NCBI GenBank assembly: GCA_902796785.1
Contig: CADBQJ010000065.1
Coordinates: 1-7,531 of the forward strand
Direction of reading: 5' to 3'
DNA length: 7,531 nt
Origin: Fibrobacter succinogenes
GTDB taxonomy: Bacteria; Fibrobacterota; Fibrobacteria; Fibrobacterales; CADBQJ01
Position numbers and translations under genes: made by a program. This document shows positions 1-7,531 of the stretch, in pieces. Within the stretch, counting starts at the first letter, position 1. Every line of letters starts with the position of its first letter. The notes beneath the pieces are model-generated. The model did no database searches. It saw nothing but the letters and a program-made list of their open reading frames with translations, and was not told the DNA's origin.

Positions 1-2
1 CG

Positions 3-278
3 CCCGCGCTCTGCGTCCCGGTCGACCCGGACGACCTCGCCCTGGACGACGGCGCGCTCCTGCGGCTGGCCTGCGACGAGGTCTGGAGCGCCCTGGGGCT
101 TCCCGCGCCCGAGTCGGCCCGGTGGGACCGCCTGATGACGCGGGCCCGGGCGGGGCAGCCCTTCTCGGAGCAGCTGGGCCCCTCGGCCGAGCTGCGCCTG
201 GTCCGCCTTCCCGGGCCGCGCTTCCTGCTGGCGGCGGGGAACCTGCCCGCGAAGTGGCCCGCGGGCGAAGGTTCATAG
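3..278 (+). CDS. tilS: Probable tRNA(Ile)-lysidine synthase, C-terminal fragment
   Basis: This open frame enters from the left edge and ends at TAG 276–278, leaving the last 91 residues of a protein. Known role if the call is right: TilS attaches lysine to cytidine 34 of tRNA-Ile(CAU) using ATP, so that the tRNA reads AUA. The catalytic PP-loop domain lies outside the window. What is visible fits a TilS C-terminal substrate-binding region: a stretch LLRLACDEVWSALGLP resembles the 'LRLALRALG' helix of that domain, followed by a W-x2-L helix, then a short beta-rich end with LRLVRLPG and FLLAAGN. The main support is context, because tilS directly upstream of ftsH is a very common arrangement. 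No hpt gene lies between them, unlike in many Gram-positives. The family call rests on weak residue similarity plus gene order; an unrelated gene remains possible. Confidence 0.5.
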   Translation, partial: PALCVPVDPDDLALDDGALLRLACDEVWSALGLPAPESARWDRLMTRARAGQPFSEQLGPSAELRLVRLPGPRFLLAAGNLPAKWPAGEGS

Positions 279-333
279 GGGAAAATTGAGTAGATTTCCC
301 GAAAACGCCCGGCGTTCCCCGCGCCGGAAAGGA
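279..333 (+). promoter_or_regulatory. ftsH leader with two short inverted repeats and Shine-Dalgarno
   Basis: The 60-nt gap between the tilS-like stop and ftsH is partly AT-rich. It holds GGGAAA (279–284) and TTTCCC (295–300), a 6-bp stem with a 10-nt loop, then CCGGCG (309–314) and CGCCGG (322–327), a 6-bp GC stem with a 7-nt loop. The ribosome-binding site GGAAAGGA (326–333) sits 5 nt before ATG 339, and its first two G residues are also the last two bases of the second stem. TTTCC (295–299) could also pair with GGAAA in the Shine-Dalgarno. I see no convincing sigma-70 or heat-shock promoter. The stems are seen directly; any regulatory role is inferred. Confidence 0.35.
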
Positions 334-338
334 TCGCC

Positions 339-2583
<2,245 letters not shown>

Positions 2584-2585
<2 letters not shown>

Positions 2586-2592
2586 GGTGGCG
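2584..2592 (+). promoter_or_regulatory. folP ribosome-binding site overlapping the ftsH stop codon
   Basis: GAGG at 2584–2587 uses the last two bases of the ftsH TGA and lies 5 nt before ATG 2593. A GTG at 2587 is in the same frame but would have to lie inside this Shine-Dalgarno and has no good site of its own upstream, so ATG 2593 is the preferred start. The arrangement implies translational coupling of folP to ftsH. Confidence 0.7.
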
Positions 2593-3459
2593 ATGCGCAC
2601 TCCGTGGAGCGCCGGAACGGTCGATTTCGACGGATCCTCCTGCGAGATCATGGGGATCGTCAACCTCACTCCCGACTCCTTCTTCGACGGCGGGAAGCAC
2701 GACGAGCCGAAGGCGGCCTTCGACCACGCCCGCTCGCTCGTCGACGCGGGGGCGCGGATCCTCGACCTGGGCGCCGCCAGCTCGCGTCCCGGCTTCGAGC
2801 CGGTCCCCGTGGAGGAGGAGCTGCGCCGGCTGCTGCCCGCGCTCGAGCTGATCGCCCCGATGGCGCTGGAGCGCGGCGTCGTCCTGAGCGTCGACACCAC
2901 CTCCGCCGAAGTGGCGCGCCGCGCCGTCGAAAGGGGAGTGCGGATCGTCAACGACGTCGCCTGCCTGCGCGCCGACCCCGAGATGGAGCGGACCGCGGTC
3001 GAGCTCTCGAAGGAGTTCGGCGCGGCGATCGTCCTCAACCATCCCGGTTCGGCGGAGAGCTCGAACGACATGCCCTCGCTGGCCGCCAGTCTCGTCCGCC
3101 GCGCGGAAGAGCTCGAGGCGCGGGGGGTGGAGCGCAGTCGCGTTCTGCTCGACCCGGGCATCGGCTTCGGAAAGACCGCGGAGGAGAACTACGACCTCCT
3201 CGCCGCGCTCGATTCGCTCTGCGCGACCGGATATCCGGTCCTCGTCGGCGTCTCGCGCAAGTCGCTCTTCGGGAAGACGCCCGGGCTCGAGAACTCGGAC
3301 CGCCTGGTCCCCTCGGTCGCCGTCCACCTCCTCTCCGCCTGCGCGGGCGCCGGCGTCGTCCGCGTGCACGACGTGGCCGCGACGCGCGAGGCGCTGGACG
3401 TCCTCGCCATGTTCGAAAGGCGGACTTCCGTCCGCTCCCCGTTCTTCCGGGAAAGGTAG
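2593..3459 (+). CDS. folP: Dihydropteroate synthase
   Basis: FolP condenses 6-hydroxymethyl-7,8-dihydropterin pyrophosphate with p-aminobenzoate to give 7,8-dihydropteroate in cytoplasmic folate synthesis; it is the sulfonamide target. With ATG 2593 as residue 1 the protein has 288 residues, normal for the family. Visible signatures in TIM-barrel order are loop 1 NLTPDSFFDGG (24–34), loop 2 GAASSRPG (60–67), SVDT (99–102), pterin-contact ND (120–121), DPGIGFGK (187–194), SRKS (221–224) and terminal RVHD (257–260). Loop 2 normally reads GGESTRPG, and the usual HM(Q/R)G after strand 5 is NHPG here (149–152), so the protein is somewhat divergent, although the main pterin and phosphate ligands are kept. 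An in-frame GTG at 2587 would add two residues. It lies 7 nt downstream of ftsH, a widespread pairing. The cdaA, ybbR and glmM genes that often follow in other bacteria are absent. Confidence 0.95.
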   Translation: MRTPWSAGTVDFDGSSCEIMGIVNLTPDSFFDGGKHDEPKAAFDHARSLVDAGARILDLGAASSRPGFEPVPVEEELRRLLPALELIAPMALERGVVLSVDTTSAEVARRAVERGVRIVNDVACLRADPEMERTAVELSKEFGAAIVLNHPGSAESSNDMPSLAASLVRRAEELEARGVERSRVLLDPGIGFGKTAEENYDLLAALDSLCATGYPVLVGVSRKSLFGKTPGLENSDRLVPSVAVHLLSACAGAGVVRVHDVAATREALDVLAMFERRTSVRSPFFRER

Positions 3460-3466
3460 GCCGCGC

Positions 3467-4705
3467 GTGTCGACGAAGGAAACCGAGGGAAAAGCCGGAA
3501 CGAACGGCGATCCGCGCGAGGAGGGCTCCCGCGCGAGGAAGGCGGCCCTCGCCGCGCTCCTCGTCCTGGCGCTCGCCGCGCTGCTCGCGCTTCTGTTCGC
3601 GGCGCGCGGCTGCTCCGAAGAGGAACCCGCCGGCGCCGGGAAAAGCGCCCGGGCGGCCGCCGTCCCCGCCGAAGAACCGGCGCCGGCGGACTCCGCCTCC
3701 GCGCCCGACGCGGACTCGCTCGCCCGGGCCGGCGAAGGCGGCCCGGAGGCCGCCGCGGATTCGTCCGCCCGCGCGCTCGCCGCGTCCGGCGCGGAATCCG
3801 GCGCGAAGACCGGCCCGGGCGGGGGAAGGCCCGGCGCGGCGTCGGCGAAGTCCGGATCCCGCGGGCCCGCCGAACCCGGCCCCGCTTCCGCCTCCGCCGC
3901 GCCGGGAAGCGCGAAGCCCGAGCCCGAAGCGGTTCCCGCCGCGCCCGCCGACACCGTCGCGCCCGAGCTCCTCTTCGGACCTCCGGACGGCCGGTTCTAC
4001 GGGCAGGTGGAGTCCAGGGCCGCGTGCGAGGAGCCGGGATGCCGTCTCTACACGTCGGTCGGCGACTCGCTCTCCTTCGAGGAGACCGCCGCGCGGACGC
4101 TCGTCGTCCCGGGCGGCCCGGTCTGGGCCTACGCGGTCGACTCCGCGGGCAACAGAAGCGAGATCCAGCGGCGCGACTACGTCGTCCTCCCCGGCACGCC
4201 GCAGTGCGGCTCGAACGCCGTCCCCGTGGGCGAAGGGGCCGACGGCTTCTGCATGGACCAGTACGAATGGCCCAACCGCCCCGGCGAGCGCCCCATGGGC
4301 TCCGTCTCGCACGACGCCGCGGCCGACTCCTGCGCCTCCGTCGGCAAGACGCTCTGCACGATGGAGCAGTGGACGAAGGCCTGCCGCGGCCCCGAGGGGA
4401 ACGCCTATCCCTACGGCAAGCGCTACCGCCAGAAGAACTGCTACACCTCCGTGACCGCGGTCGGCCGCTCGGGCCGGCGCTCCAACTGCCGCTCCTGGTA
4501 CGGCGTCTACGACATGTCGGGCAACCTCTGGGAATGGACCTCCACCCCCGCCTCGCGCCCGGGACGCTTCCTCGCCGCCGGCGGGTCGTGGGGCGCGGGC
4601 GACCTCAGCGGCTGCTCCGAGAGCAAGTGGTCCTTCTTCCCGCAGAACGAATATCCCATCGTCGGGTTCCGCTGCTGCGCGCCGTCGGGCGCGGGGAGCC
4701 GATGA
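3467..4705 (+). CDS. Membrane-anchored SUMF1/FGE-like domain protein of unknown function
   Basis: The GTG start at 3467 is preceded by GGAAAGG (3450–3456) and AGG (3458–3460). The 412 residues read as a charged cytoplasmic N-terminus (1–25), one transmembrane helix (about 26–46), a long Ala/Pro/Ser/Gly-rich linker (about 50–165), a beta-rich segment (about 165–240) with YTS…VWAYAVDSAGNRS…YVV that resembles Ig-like or chitobiase C-terminal domains, and a compact SUMF1/FGE-sulfatase-like domain (about 247–405). Domain hallmarks are FCMDQYEWPN (261–270), GKTLCTMEQWTKACRG (293–308), YPYG (314–317), YGVYDMSGNLWEWT (345–358), GGSW (372–375) and GFRCC (400–404). Ten cysteines in the domain suggest disulfides and an extracytoplasmic location. 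The two copper-binding catalytic cysteines that true formylglycine-generating enzymes carry just after GGS are absent (A377 and G382 occupy those places), so a sulfatase-activating role is unlikely. A structural, binding or other enzymatic role is possible. Its stop overlaps recO by 4 nt. Confidence 0.85.
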   Translation: MSTKETEGKAGTNGDPREEGSRARKAALAALLVLALAALLALLFAARGCSEEEPAGAGKSARAAAVPAEEPAPADSASAPDADSLARAGEGGPEAAADSSARALAASGAESGAKTGPGGGRPGAASAKSGSRGPAEPGPASASAAPGSAKPEPEAVPAAPADTVAPELLFGPPDGRFYGQVESRAACEEPGCRLYTSVGDSLSFEETAARTLVVPGGPVWAYAVDSAGNRSEIQRRDYVVLPGTPQCGSNAVPVGEGADGFCMDQYEWPNRPGERPMGSVSHDAAADSCASVGKTLCTMEQWTKACRGPEGNAYPYGKRYRQKNCYTSVTAVGRSGRRSNCRSWYGVYDMSGNLWEWTSTPASRPGRFLAAGGSWGAGDLSGCSESKWSFFPQNEYPIVGFRCCAPSGAGSR

Positions 4706-5484
4706 AGCGCCGCGGCGACCTCGTCGTCCTCCACCGCTATCCCTACGGCGAGACGTCGTGGGTGCTCCGCGCGATCGGGCGCGACGTCGGCGTGGTCTCG
4801 CTCGTCGCCAAGGGGGCGCGCCGCCCCAAGAGCCGCTTCTCCGGCGCGCTCGAGACGCTCTCCCTCTCCGAGGTCCTCTGGTCCTCCCGTCCCGGCGCCG
4901 AGCTCGGCACGGCGGAGGGGGCCTCGCTGCGCGAAGGGTTTCCCGGCGTGCGGGCCGACGTCCTGCGGTGCGCCACGGCCGCCGCGCTCTGCGAGTTCCC
5001 GCTGCGGTTCCGCCCCGAGGGCGAGGGGCACGAGCTCTGGTTCGACCTGCTGCTCGCGGGGCTGCGCTGGCTGGAGTCCCGCCCCTCCTTTTCGGCCGTC
5101 GACAGCGCCGCGCTGACGGCGCGCTACGCGGTCCGCCTGGCGGCGGAGTGCGGCGTGGGGATCGACCCGCTCCGCTGCGTCCGCTGCCGCGGCAAGCTCG
5201 GGAGCGCGGCCCTCTTCGCCGGGGACGAGGGCGGCTTCCTCTGCCCGGACTGCGCGCCCGGCGAGCCCGACCCCGCCGCCGGCGCGCTCCGCCTGCTGGC
5301 GCTGGGCGAGACCCCGGCGGCCACGCTCGACGAGCTGGAGCGGGCCGAGGCGGCCGCCGCCGCCCACCTCTCCGCGCGGCTCGACATCCCGTTCCGCCTC
5401 TCCGCGCTCGACTGCCTGAAGGCCCTGCGCCGCGGGGGAGCCGCGGAGCCGCGGGACGACTATCTTTCCCCGCGAGGCGACTGA
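4702..5484 (+). CDS. recO: DNA repair protein RecO
   Basis: RecO works with RecR, and RecF in many bacteria, to load RecA onto SSB-coated single-stranded DNA during gap repair. The 260 residues match the family: an N-terminal OB-fold with the typical GETSWVLRAIGRDVGVVSLVAKGAR block (about 16–40, then RPKS), a helical middle (about 84–150), and a zinc-binding insert with C159-x2-C162 and C181-x2-C184. A helical C-terminus (about 195–245) follows. The ATG is contained in ATGA (4702–4705), overlapping the stop of the upstream gene, with GGGGAG at 4693–4698; the overlap suggests translational coupling. Placement of recO in a mixed housekeeping operon is ordinary. Nothing essential appears to be missing, and the length is close to that of the E. 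coli protein. Confidence 0.94.
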   Translation: MKRRGDLVVLHRYPYGETSWVLRAIGRDVGVVSLVAKGARRPKSRFSGALETLSLSEVLWSSRPGAELGTAEGASLREGFPGVRADVLRCATAAALCEFPLRFRPEGEGHELWFDLLLAGLRWLESRPSFSAVDSAALTARYAVRLAAECGVGIDPLRCVRCRGKLGSAALFAGDEGGFLCPDCAPGEPDPAAGALRLLALGETPAATLDELERAEAAAAAHLSARLDIPFRLSALDCLKALRRGGAAEPRDDYLSPRGD

Positions 5485-5486
5485 AG

Positions 5487-6257
5487 ATGAAGCAGACCCG
5501 CGAAACCCTTCTCGAGATGAAGCGGTCGGGCACCCCGATCGCGATGGTGACCGCGTACGACCGCCTGTCGGCCGAGCTGGCCCGCGCGGCCGGCGTGGAG
5601 ATGATCCTGGTGGGCGACAGCGCCGCGAACGTGATCTACGGCCACGCCGCCACGCCGCAGATCGGCATGAAGGAGATGCTCCTCTGCGCGGAGACCGTCC
5701 GCCGGTGCGCGCCCGACGTCTACGTGGCGGCGGACTTCCCCTTCGGCGCCGACGAGTCGCCCCGGGCCGCGCTCGCGAACGCGCGCCGCTTCCTGGAGGC
5801 GGGCGCCGACTCGGTCAAGATCGAGCTTCCCGACGAGCGGGCCTGGAACGCCCTCGCGCTCCTGCGCGACGCCGGCATCCCGGTCGTCGGCCATCTCGGC
5901 CTCCTCCCGCAGACGGCCGCGTCGCGCAGGCAGTGCGCGCGCACCGAAGAGGAAGCCGACGCCCTCCGCGCGGCCGGCCGGCGCCTCGACGCGCTCGACC
6001 CCGACGCCGTCGTGGTCGAGCACGTGCCCGACGACGTGGGCGCGTCGCTGGCGGAAATCTGCCGCGCCCCCGTCGTCGGCATCGGCGCCGGCCGGCGGAC
6101 CGACGGCCAGGTCCTCGTCTTCCACGACCTGCTCGGGCTCTCCGAAAAGTCGCCCCCGTTCGCCCCCCGCTTCGTGGAGGGGCGCGCCCTTCTCGCCGAG
6201 GGGATGGCCGAATACGTCCGCTGGGTCAAGAGCCGCGGCGCCTCACTTGATAAGTAA
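5487..6257 (+). CDS. panB: 3-methyl-2-oxobutanoate hydroxymethyltransferase (ketopantoate synthase)
   Basis: PanB transfers a hydroxymethyl group from 5,10-methylene-tetrahydrofolate to 2-oxoisovalerate, giving ketopantoate, the first committed step of pantothenate and CoA synthesis. The 256-residue protein keeps the TIM-barrel landmarks: VTAYD (21–25), GDS with metal ligand D44 (43–45), AADFPFG with D83 (81–87), VKIE with K111, GHLGL (135–139), catalytic-base glutamate E178 in VVEHVP, GIGAG (198–202) and DGQVLVFHDLLGL (206–218). It diverges in two places: the usual GYxSTLPVT loop reads GHAATPQIG (52–60), and the usual GGY-containing loop after LPQ is about three residues shorter and lacks the glycines. 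ATG 5487 lies 2 nt after the recO stop with GAGG at 5474–5477. It ends at TAA 6255–6257. No panC or panD is in the window. It is the last gene of the apparent operon. Confidence 0.96.
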   Translation: MKQTRETLLEMKRSGTPIAMVTAYDRLSAELARAAGVEMILVGDSAANVIYGHAATPQIGMKEMLLCAETVRRCAPDVYVAADFPFGADESPRAALANARRFLEAGADSVKIELPDERAWNALALLRDAGIPVVGHLGLLPQTAASRRQCARTEEEADALRAAGRRLDALDPDAVVVEHVPDDVGASLAEICRAPVVGIGAGRRTDGQVLVFHDLLGLSEKSPPFAPRFVEGRALLAEGMAEYVRWVKSRGASLDK

Positions 6258-6280
6258 GGCCGGTTTGGGCGCGAAAGGGC

Positions 6281-6318
6281 TCCTCTTTTCCTCGAAAACG
6301 GCGATTTTATCCTCTTTT
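6281..6318 (+). repeat. Direct repeat TCCTCTTTT, complementary to the downstream Shine-Dalgarno
   Basis: Two exact 9-bp copies (6281–6289 and 6310–6318) have starts 29 nt apart. Their first seven bases, TCCTCTT, are the exact reverse complement of the AAGAGGA ribosome-binding site at 6434–6440. The second copy is followed by GG (6319–6320), which could also pair with CC (6432–6433) next to the Shine-Dalgarno, across a TT bulge. The repeat and complementarity are seen directly; pairing in an mRNA is inferred and needs a transcript that starts upstream of them. Confidence 0.6.
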
Positions 6319-6359
6319 GGCCATTTTTGTCCGATTTGGCTCGATTTCGCGTTCCAAAA

Positions 6360-6428
6360 TGAAAGCGCAATGTAAGAACGCTGAATATTTTTTCTGAATA
6401 TTCAGTTTGTAGTTTTCAGTCGCTTTCA
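6360..6428 (+). promoter_or_regulatory. Nested inverted repeat with 12-bp palindrome upstream of the FadL-type gene
   Basis: Outer arms TGAAAGCG (6360–6367) and CGCTTTCA (6421–6428) are perfect complements. Between them lie CTGAATATT (6381–6389) and the perfect palindrome CTGAATATTCAG (6394–6405). The first copy can pair with AATATTCAG (6397–6405) as a 9-bp stem with a 7-nt loop. A further TTCAG (6415–6419) offers alternative pairing with CTGAA. The element ends 5 nt before the Shine-Dalgarno. It could be an operator for a dimeric regulator or a folded mRNA leader. The stem is AT-rich and followed by only three T residues, so it is a poor intrinsic terminator. Confidence 0.45.
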
Positions 6429-6433
6429 CAACC

Positions 6434-6440
6434 AAGAGGA
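6434..6440 (+). promoter_or_regulatory. Ribosome-binding site that fixes a TTG start
   Basis: AAGAGGA lies 8 nt before TTG 6449. From that codon the frame immediately reads a signal peptide (K-T-A-R-Q then a hydrophobic stretch), and no ATG or GTG occurs in the frame upstream of the signal peptide. The start is therefore well supported despite the rare codon. Confidence 0.85.
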
Positions 6441-6448
6441 CACACTCC

Positions 6449-7531
6449 TTGAAAACTGCACGTCAGATCGCCCTTTCCGTCGCCCTGTGCGGCGCCGTCT
6501 CCTTCGGCTCCGGTCTCTACGAGAACGTGAACCAGTCCGTCCACTACCTGCGCAACGTGGCGCGCGACGCCTCCACCGACGTCGACGCCGTCTACTCCAA
6601 CCCCGCCGGCACCGCCTTCCTGAAGGACGGCTGGCACGTCTCGGCCAACAGCCAGATGTTCTTCCAGTCGCGCACGATCGACACCAGGTTCCCGACCGGC
6701 GTGGAAAAGGAATACGAAGGGACCTCCTTCGTCCCCTCCATGCCCAGCGTGCTGGCGGCCTGGAACCGCGGCAACCTGGCCATCTCCGGCGCCTTCACCG
6801 TCGCGGGCGGCGGCGGCTCGGTCGACTACGACGACGGCATCCCGATGTTCGACGCCATCACCCTCCCCACCACGGGCAAGACCCTGGGCGAACTGGGCGG
6901 CTCCGCCTCGCTCGAAGGGACCTCCTACACCTTCGGCATGGCGCTGGGCGCCGCCTACCGCTTCATCCCCAACCTGAGCGCCTACCTGGGCGCGCGGTTC
7001 GACTATCTCATGAACAGCTACTCCGCCGACGCCACCGTCCCCGGCATGGGCAAGACCGGCTTCGACGTGGACCAGACCGGCTGGGGCGTCACCCCGATCG
7101 TCGGCCTGACCTTCCAGTACGACCGCCTGACCGTGGGCACCAAGTACGAGCACAAGGCCTCCGTCGAGCTGGAGAACGACTCCAAGATCCCCGCGGCCTT
7201 CGCCTCCCGCCTCGCGAGCTTCGCGGACGGCAAGAAGGTCGACGCCGACATCCCGAGCTACTTCGCCTTCGGCGTCCGCTACGACCTGCTCTCCGACAAG
7301 AGCCTCCACGCCTCGGTCGGCTACCACCACTTCTTCGACTACTGGGCCGAGCTCGCGGACGACCGCGAAAAGAACTGCGGCGGCACCAACGAATACGTCG
7401 TCGGCCTGGAATGGGACATCGACTCCCGCTGGACGGTCAGCGCTGGCGGCCAGTTCACCCGCTACGGCCTGAAGGACAAGTCGATCTCCGAAATGAACTT
7501 CAACAACGACGGCAACACGATCGGCTTCGGC
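6449..7531 (+). CDS. FadL/OmpP1/TodX-type outer-membrane protein, 3' end outside window
   Basis: The open frame runs from TTG 6449 to the last base, giving 361 codons without a stop. The protein begins with a signal peptide (basic KTARQ, hydrophobic core about 7–20, likely cleavage near residue 20–22). A family-typical N-terminus follows: NQSVHYLRNVARDASTDVD and then SNPAGTAFL with NPAG at 51–54. The rest alternates short beta-strand patterns with aromatic girdles and Gly/Asn/Asp turns, such as AISGAFTVAGGGG, YLGARFDYLMNSY and HASVGYHHFF, as expected of a beta-barrel. FadL-family proteins let hydrophobic molecules such as long-chain fatty acids or aromatics cross the outer membrane; the substrate here cannot be read from sequence. 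Family members are usually 400–500 residues, so the last strands and C-terminal aromatic residue should lie beyond the window. Cysteine 14 in the signal peptide is not in a lipobox. Codon choice is very uniform (GGC, ACC, AAC, TAC, TTC, AAG), consistent with high expression. Confidence 0.9.
   Translation, partial: MKTARQIALSVALCGAVSFGSGLYENVNQSVHYLRNVARDASTDVDAVYSNPAGTAFLKDGWHVSANSQMFFQSRTIDTRFPTGVEKEYEGTSFVPSMPSVLAAWNRGNLAISGAFTVAGGGGSVDYDDGIPMFDAITLPTTGKTLGELGGSASLEGTSYTFGMALGAAYRFIPNLSAYLGARFDYLMNSYSADATVPGMGKTGFDVDQTGWGVTPIVGLTFQYDRLTVGTKYEHKASVELENDSKIPAAFASRLASFADGKKVDADIPSYFAFGVRYDLLSDKSLHASVGYHHFFDYWAELADDREKNCGGTNEYVVGLEWDIDSRWTVSAGGQFTRYGLKDKSISEMNFNNDGNTIGFG

Larger units (their letters stand above)
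6258..6448 (+). other. AT-rich intergenic leader between panB and the FadL-type gene
   Basis: This 191-nt non-coding stretch stands out as AT- and T-rich against G+C-rich surroundings. It contains a 9-bp direct repeat TCCTCTTTT (6281–6289 and 6310–6318), three CGATTT hexamers (6302, 6332, 6342), an 8-bp inverted repeat TGAAAGCG/CGCTTTCA (6360–6367 and 6421–6428), and a 12-bp palindrome inside it. The composition fits a promoter region for the downstream gene, but I could not assign a confident -35/-10 pair; the best -35-like hexamer, TTGGCT at 6336–6341, lacks a good -10 partner. No GC-rich hairpin with a T-tail marks the end of panB transcription. Confidence 0.6.

Noticed and set aside
286..314. 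Heat-shock (sigma-32 or CIRCE) promoter in front of ftsH
   Set aside because: No CCCCAT-type -10 element and no CIRCE inverted repeat are present.
3596..3616. Possible lipobox (FAARGC) at the end of the transmembrane segment of the SUMF1-like protein
   Set aside because: Arginine at the position before the final glycine and a 25-residue charged N-terminus do not fit a lipoprotein signal; a signal-anchor helix is more likely.
4580..4640. Formylglycine-generating (sulfatase-activating) activity for the SUMF1-like protein
   Set aside because: The cysteine pair expected after GGS is absent, and no sulfatase gene lies in the window.
6381..6408. Intrinsic terminator after panB
   Set aside because: The stem is AT-rich, only three T residues follow it, and it lies more than 120 nt past the stop codon, next to the following gene.
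6406..6420. Bacteroidetes-type promoter element resembling TAnnTTTG (TAGTTTTC)
   Set aside because: It misses the final G, has no TTTG-type partner at the right spacing, and would leave a leader too short to be comfortable; the genome composition also does not point to Bacteroidetes.

Overview
The window is strongly G+C-rich, with C or G at most third codon positions. All seven supported genes lie on the + strand. Together with a FadL/OmpP1-type outer-membrane protein, this indicates a Gram-negative bacterium. The tilS–ftsH–folP order is common across many phyla. The membrane-anchored SUMF1-type protein and the style of the FadL protein (early NPAG motif, NQS…YxRNxxRDAS N-terminus) loosely suggest a high-GC member of the FCB group such as a Fibrobacterota relative. 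That placement is a low-confidence guess, not something the sequence proves.

Layout: (1) positions 3–278, the C-terminal end of a gene that is probably tilS; (2) 279–338, a short leader with two small inverted repeats and the ftsH ribosome-binding site; (3) 339–2585, ftsH, complete, with a long charged C-terminal tail; (4) 2593–3459, folP; (5) 3467–4705, a membrane-anchored protein with a low-complexity linker, an Ig/chitobiase-C-like segment and a SUMF1/FGE-like domain; (6) 4702–5484, recO; (7) 5487–6257, panB; (8) 6258–6448, an AT-rich non-coding interval with repeats and palindromes; (9) 6449–7531, a FadL/OmpP1-like outer-membrane protein starting at TTG and running off the end of the window.

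Genes 1 to 7 are packed with gaps of 60, 7, 7, -4 and 2 nt, so they probably form one housekeeping operon: tRNA-Ile lysidine synthesis, membrane proteolysis, folate synthesis, an envelope protein of unknown role, recombinational repair and pantothenate synthesis. FolP and PanB are linked by metabolism, because FolP feeds the tetrahydrofolate pool and PanB consumes 5,10-methylene-tetrahydrofolate. The FadL-type gene is set apart by the AT-rich interval and has a more uniform codon choice, as expected for an independently controlled and well expressed envelope protein.

I found no mobile element, CRISPR array, RNA gene or clearly new multi-gene system. The points most worth a second look are the SUMF1-like protein embedded in the operon, which lacks the FGE catalytic cysteine pair; the structured leader of the FadL-type gene, which contains two exact complements of its own Shine-Dalgarno sequence; and sequence divergence at normally conserved loops of FolP and PanB.
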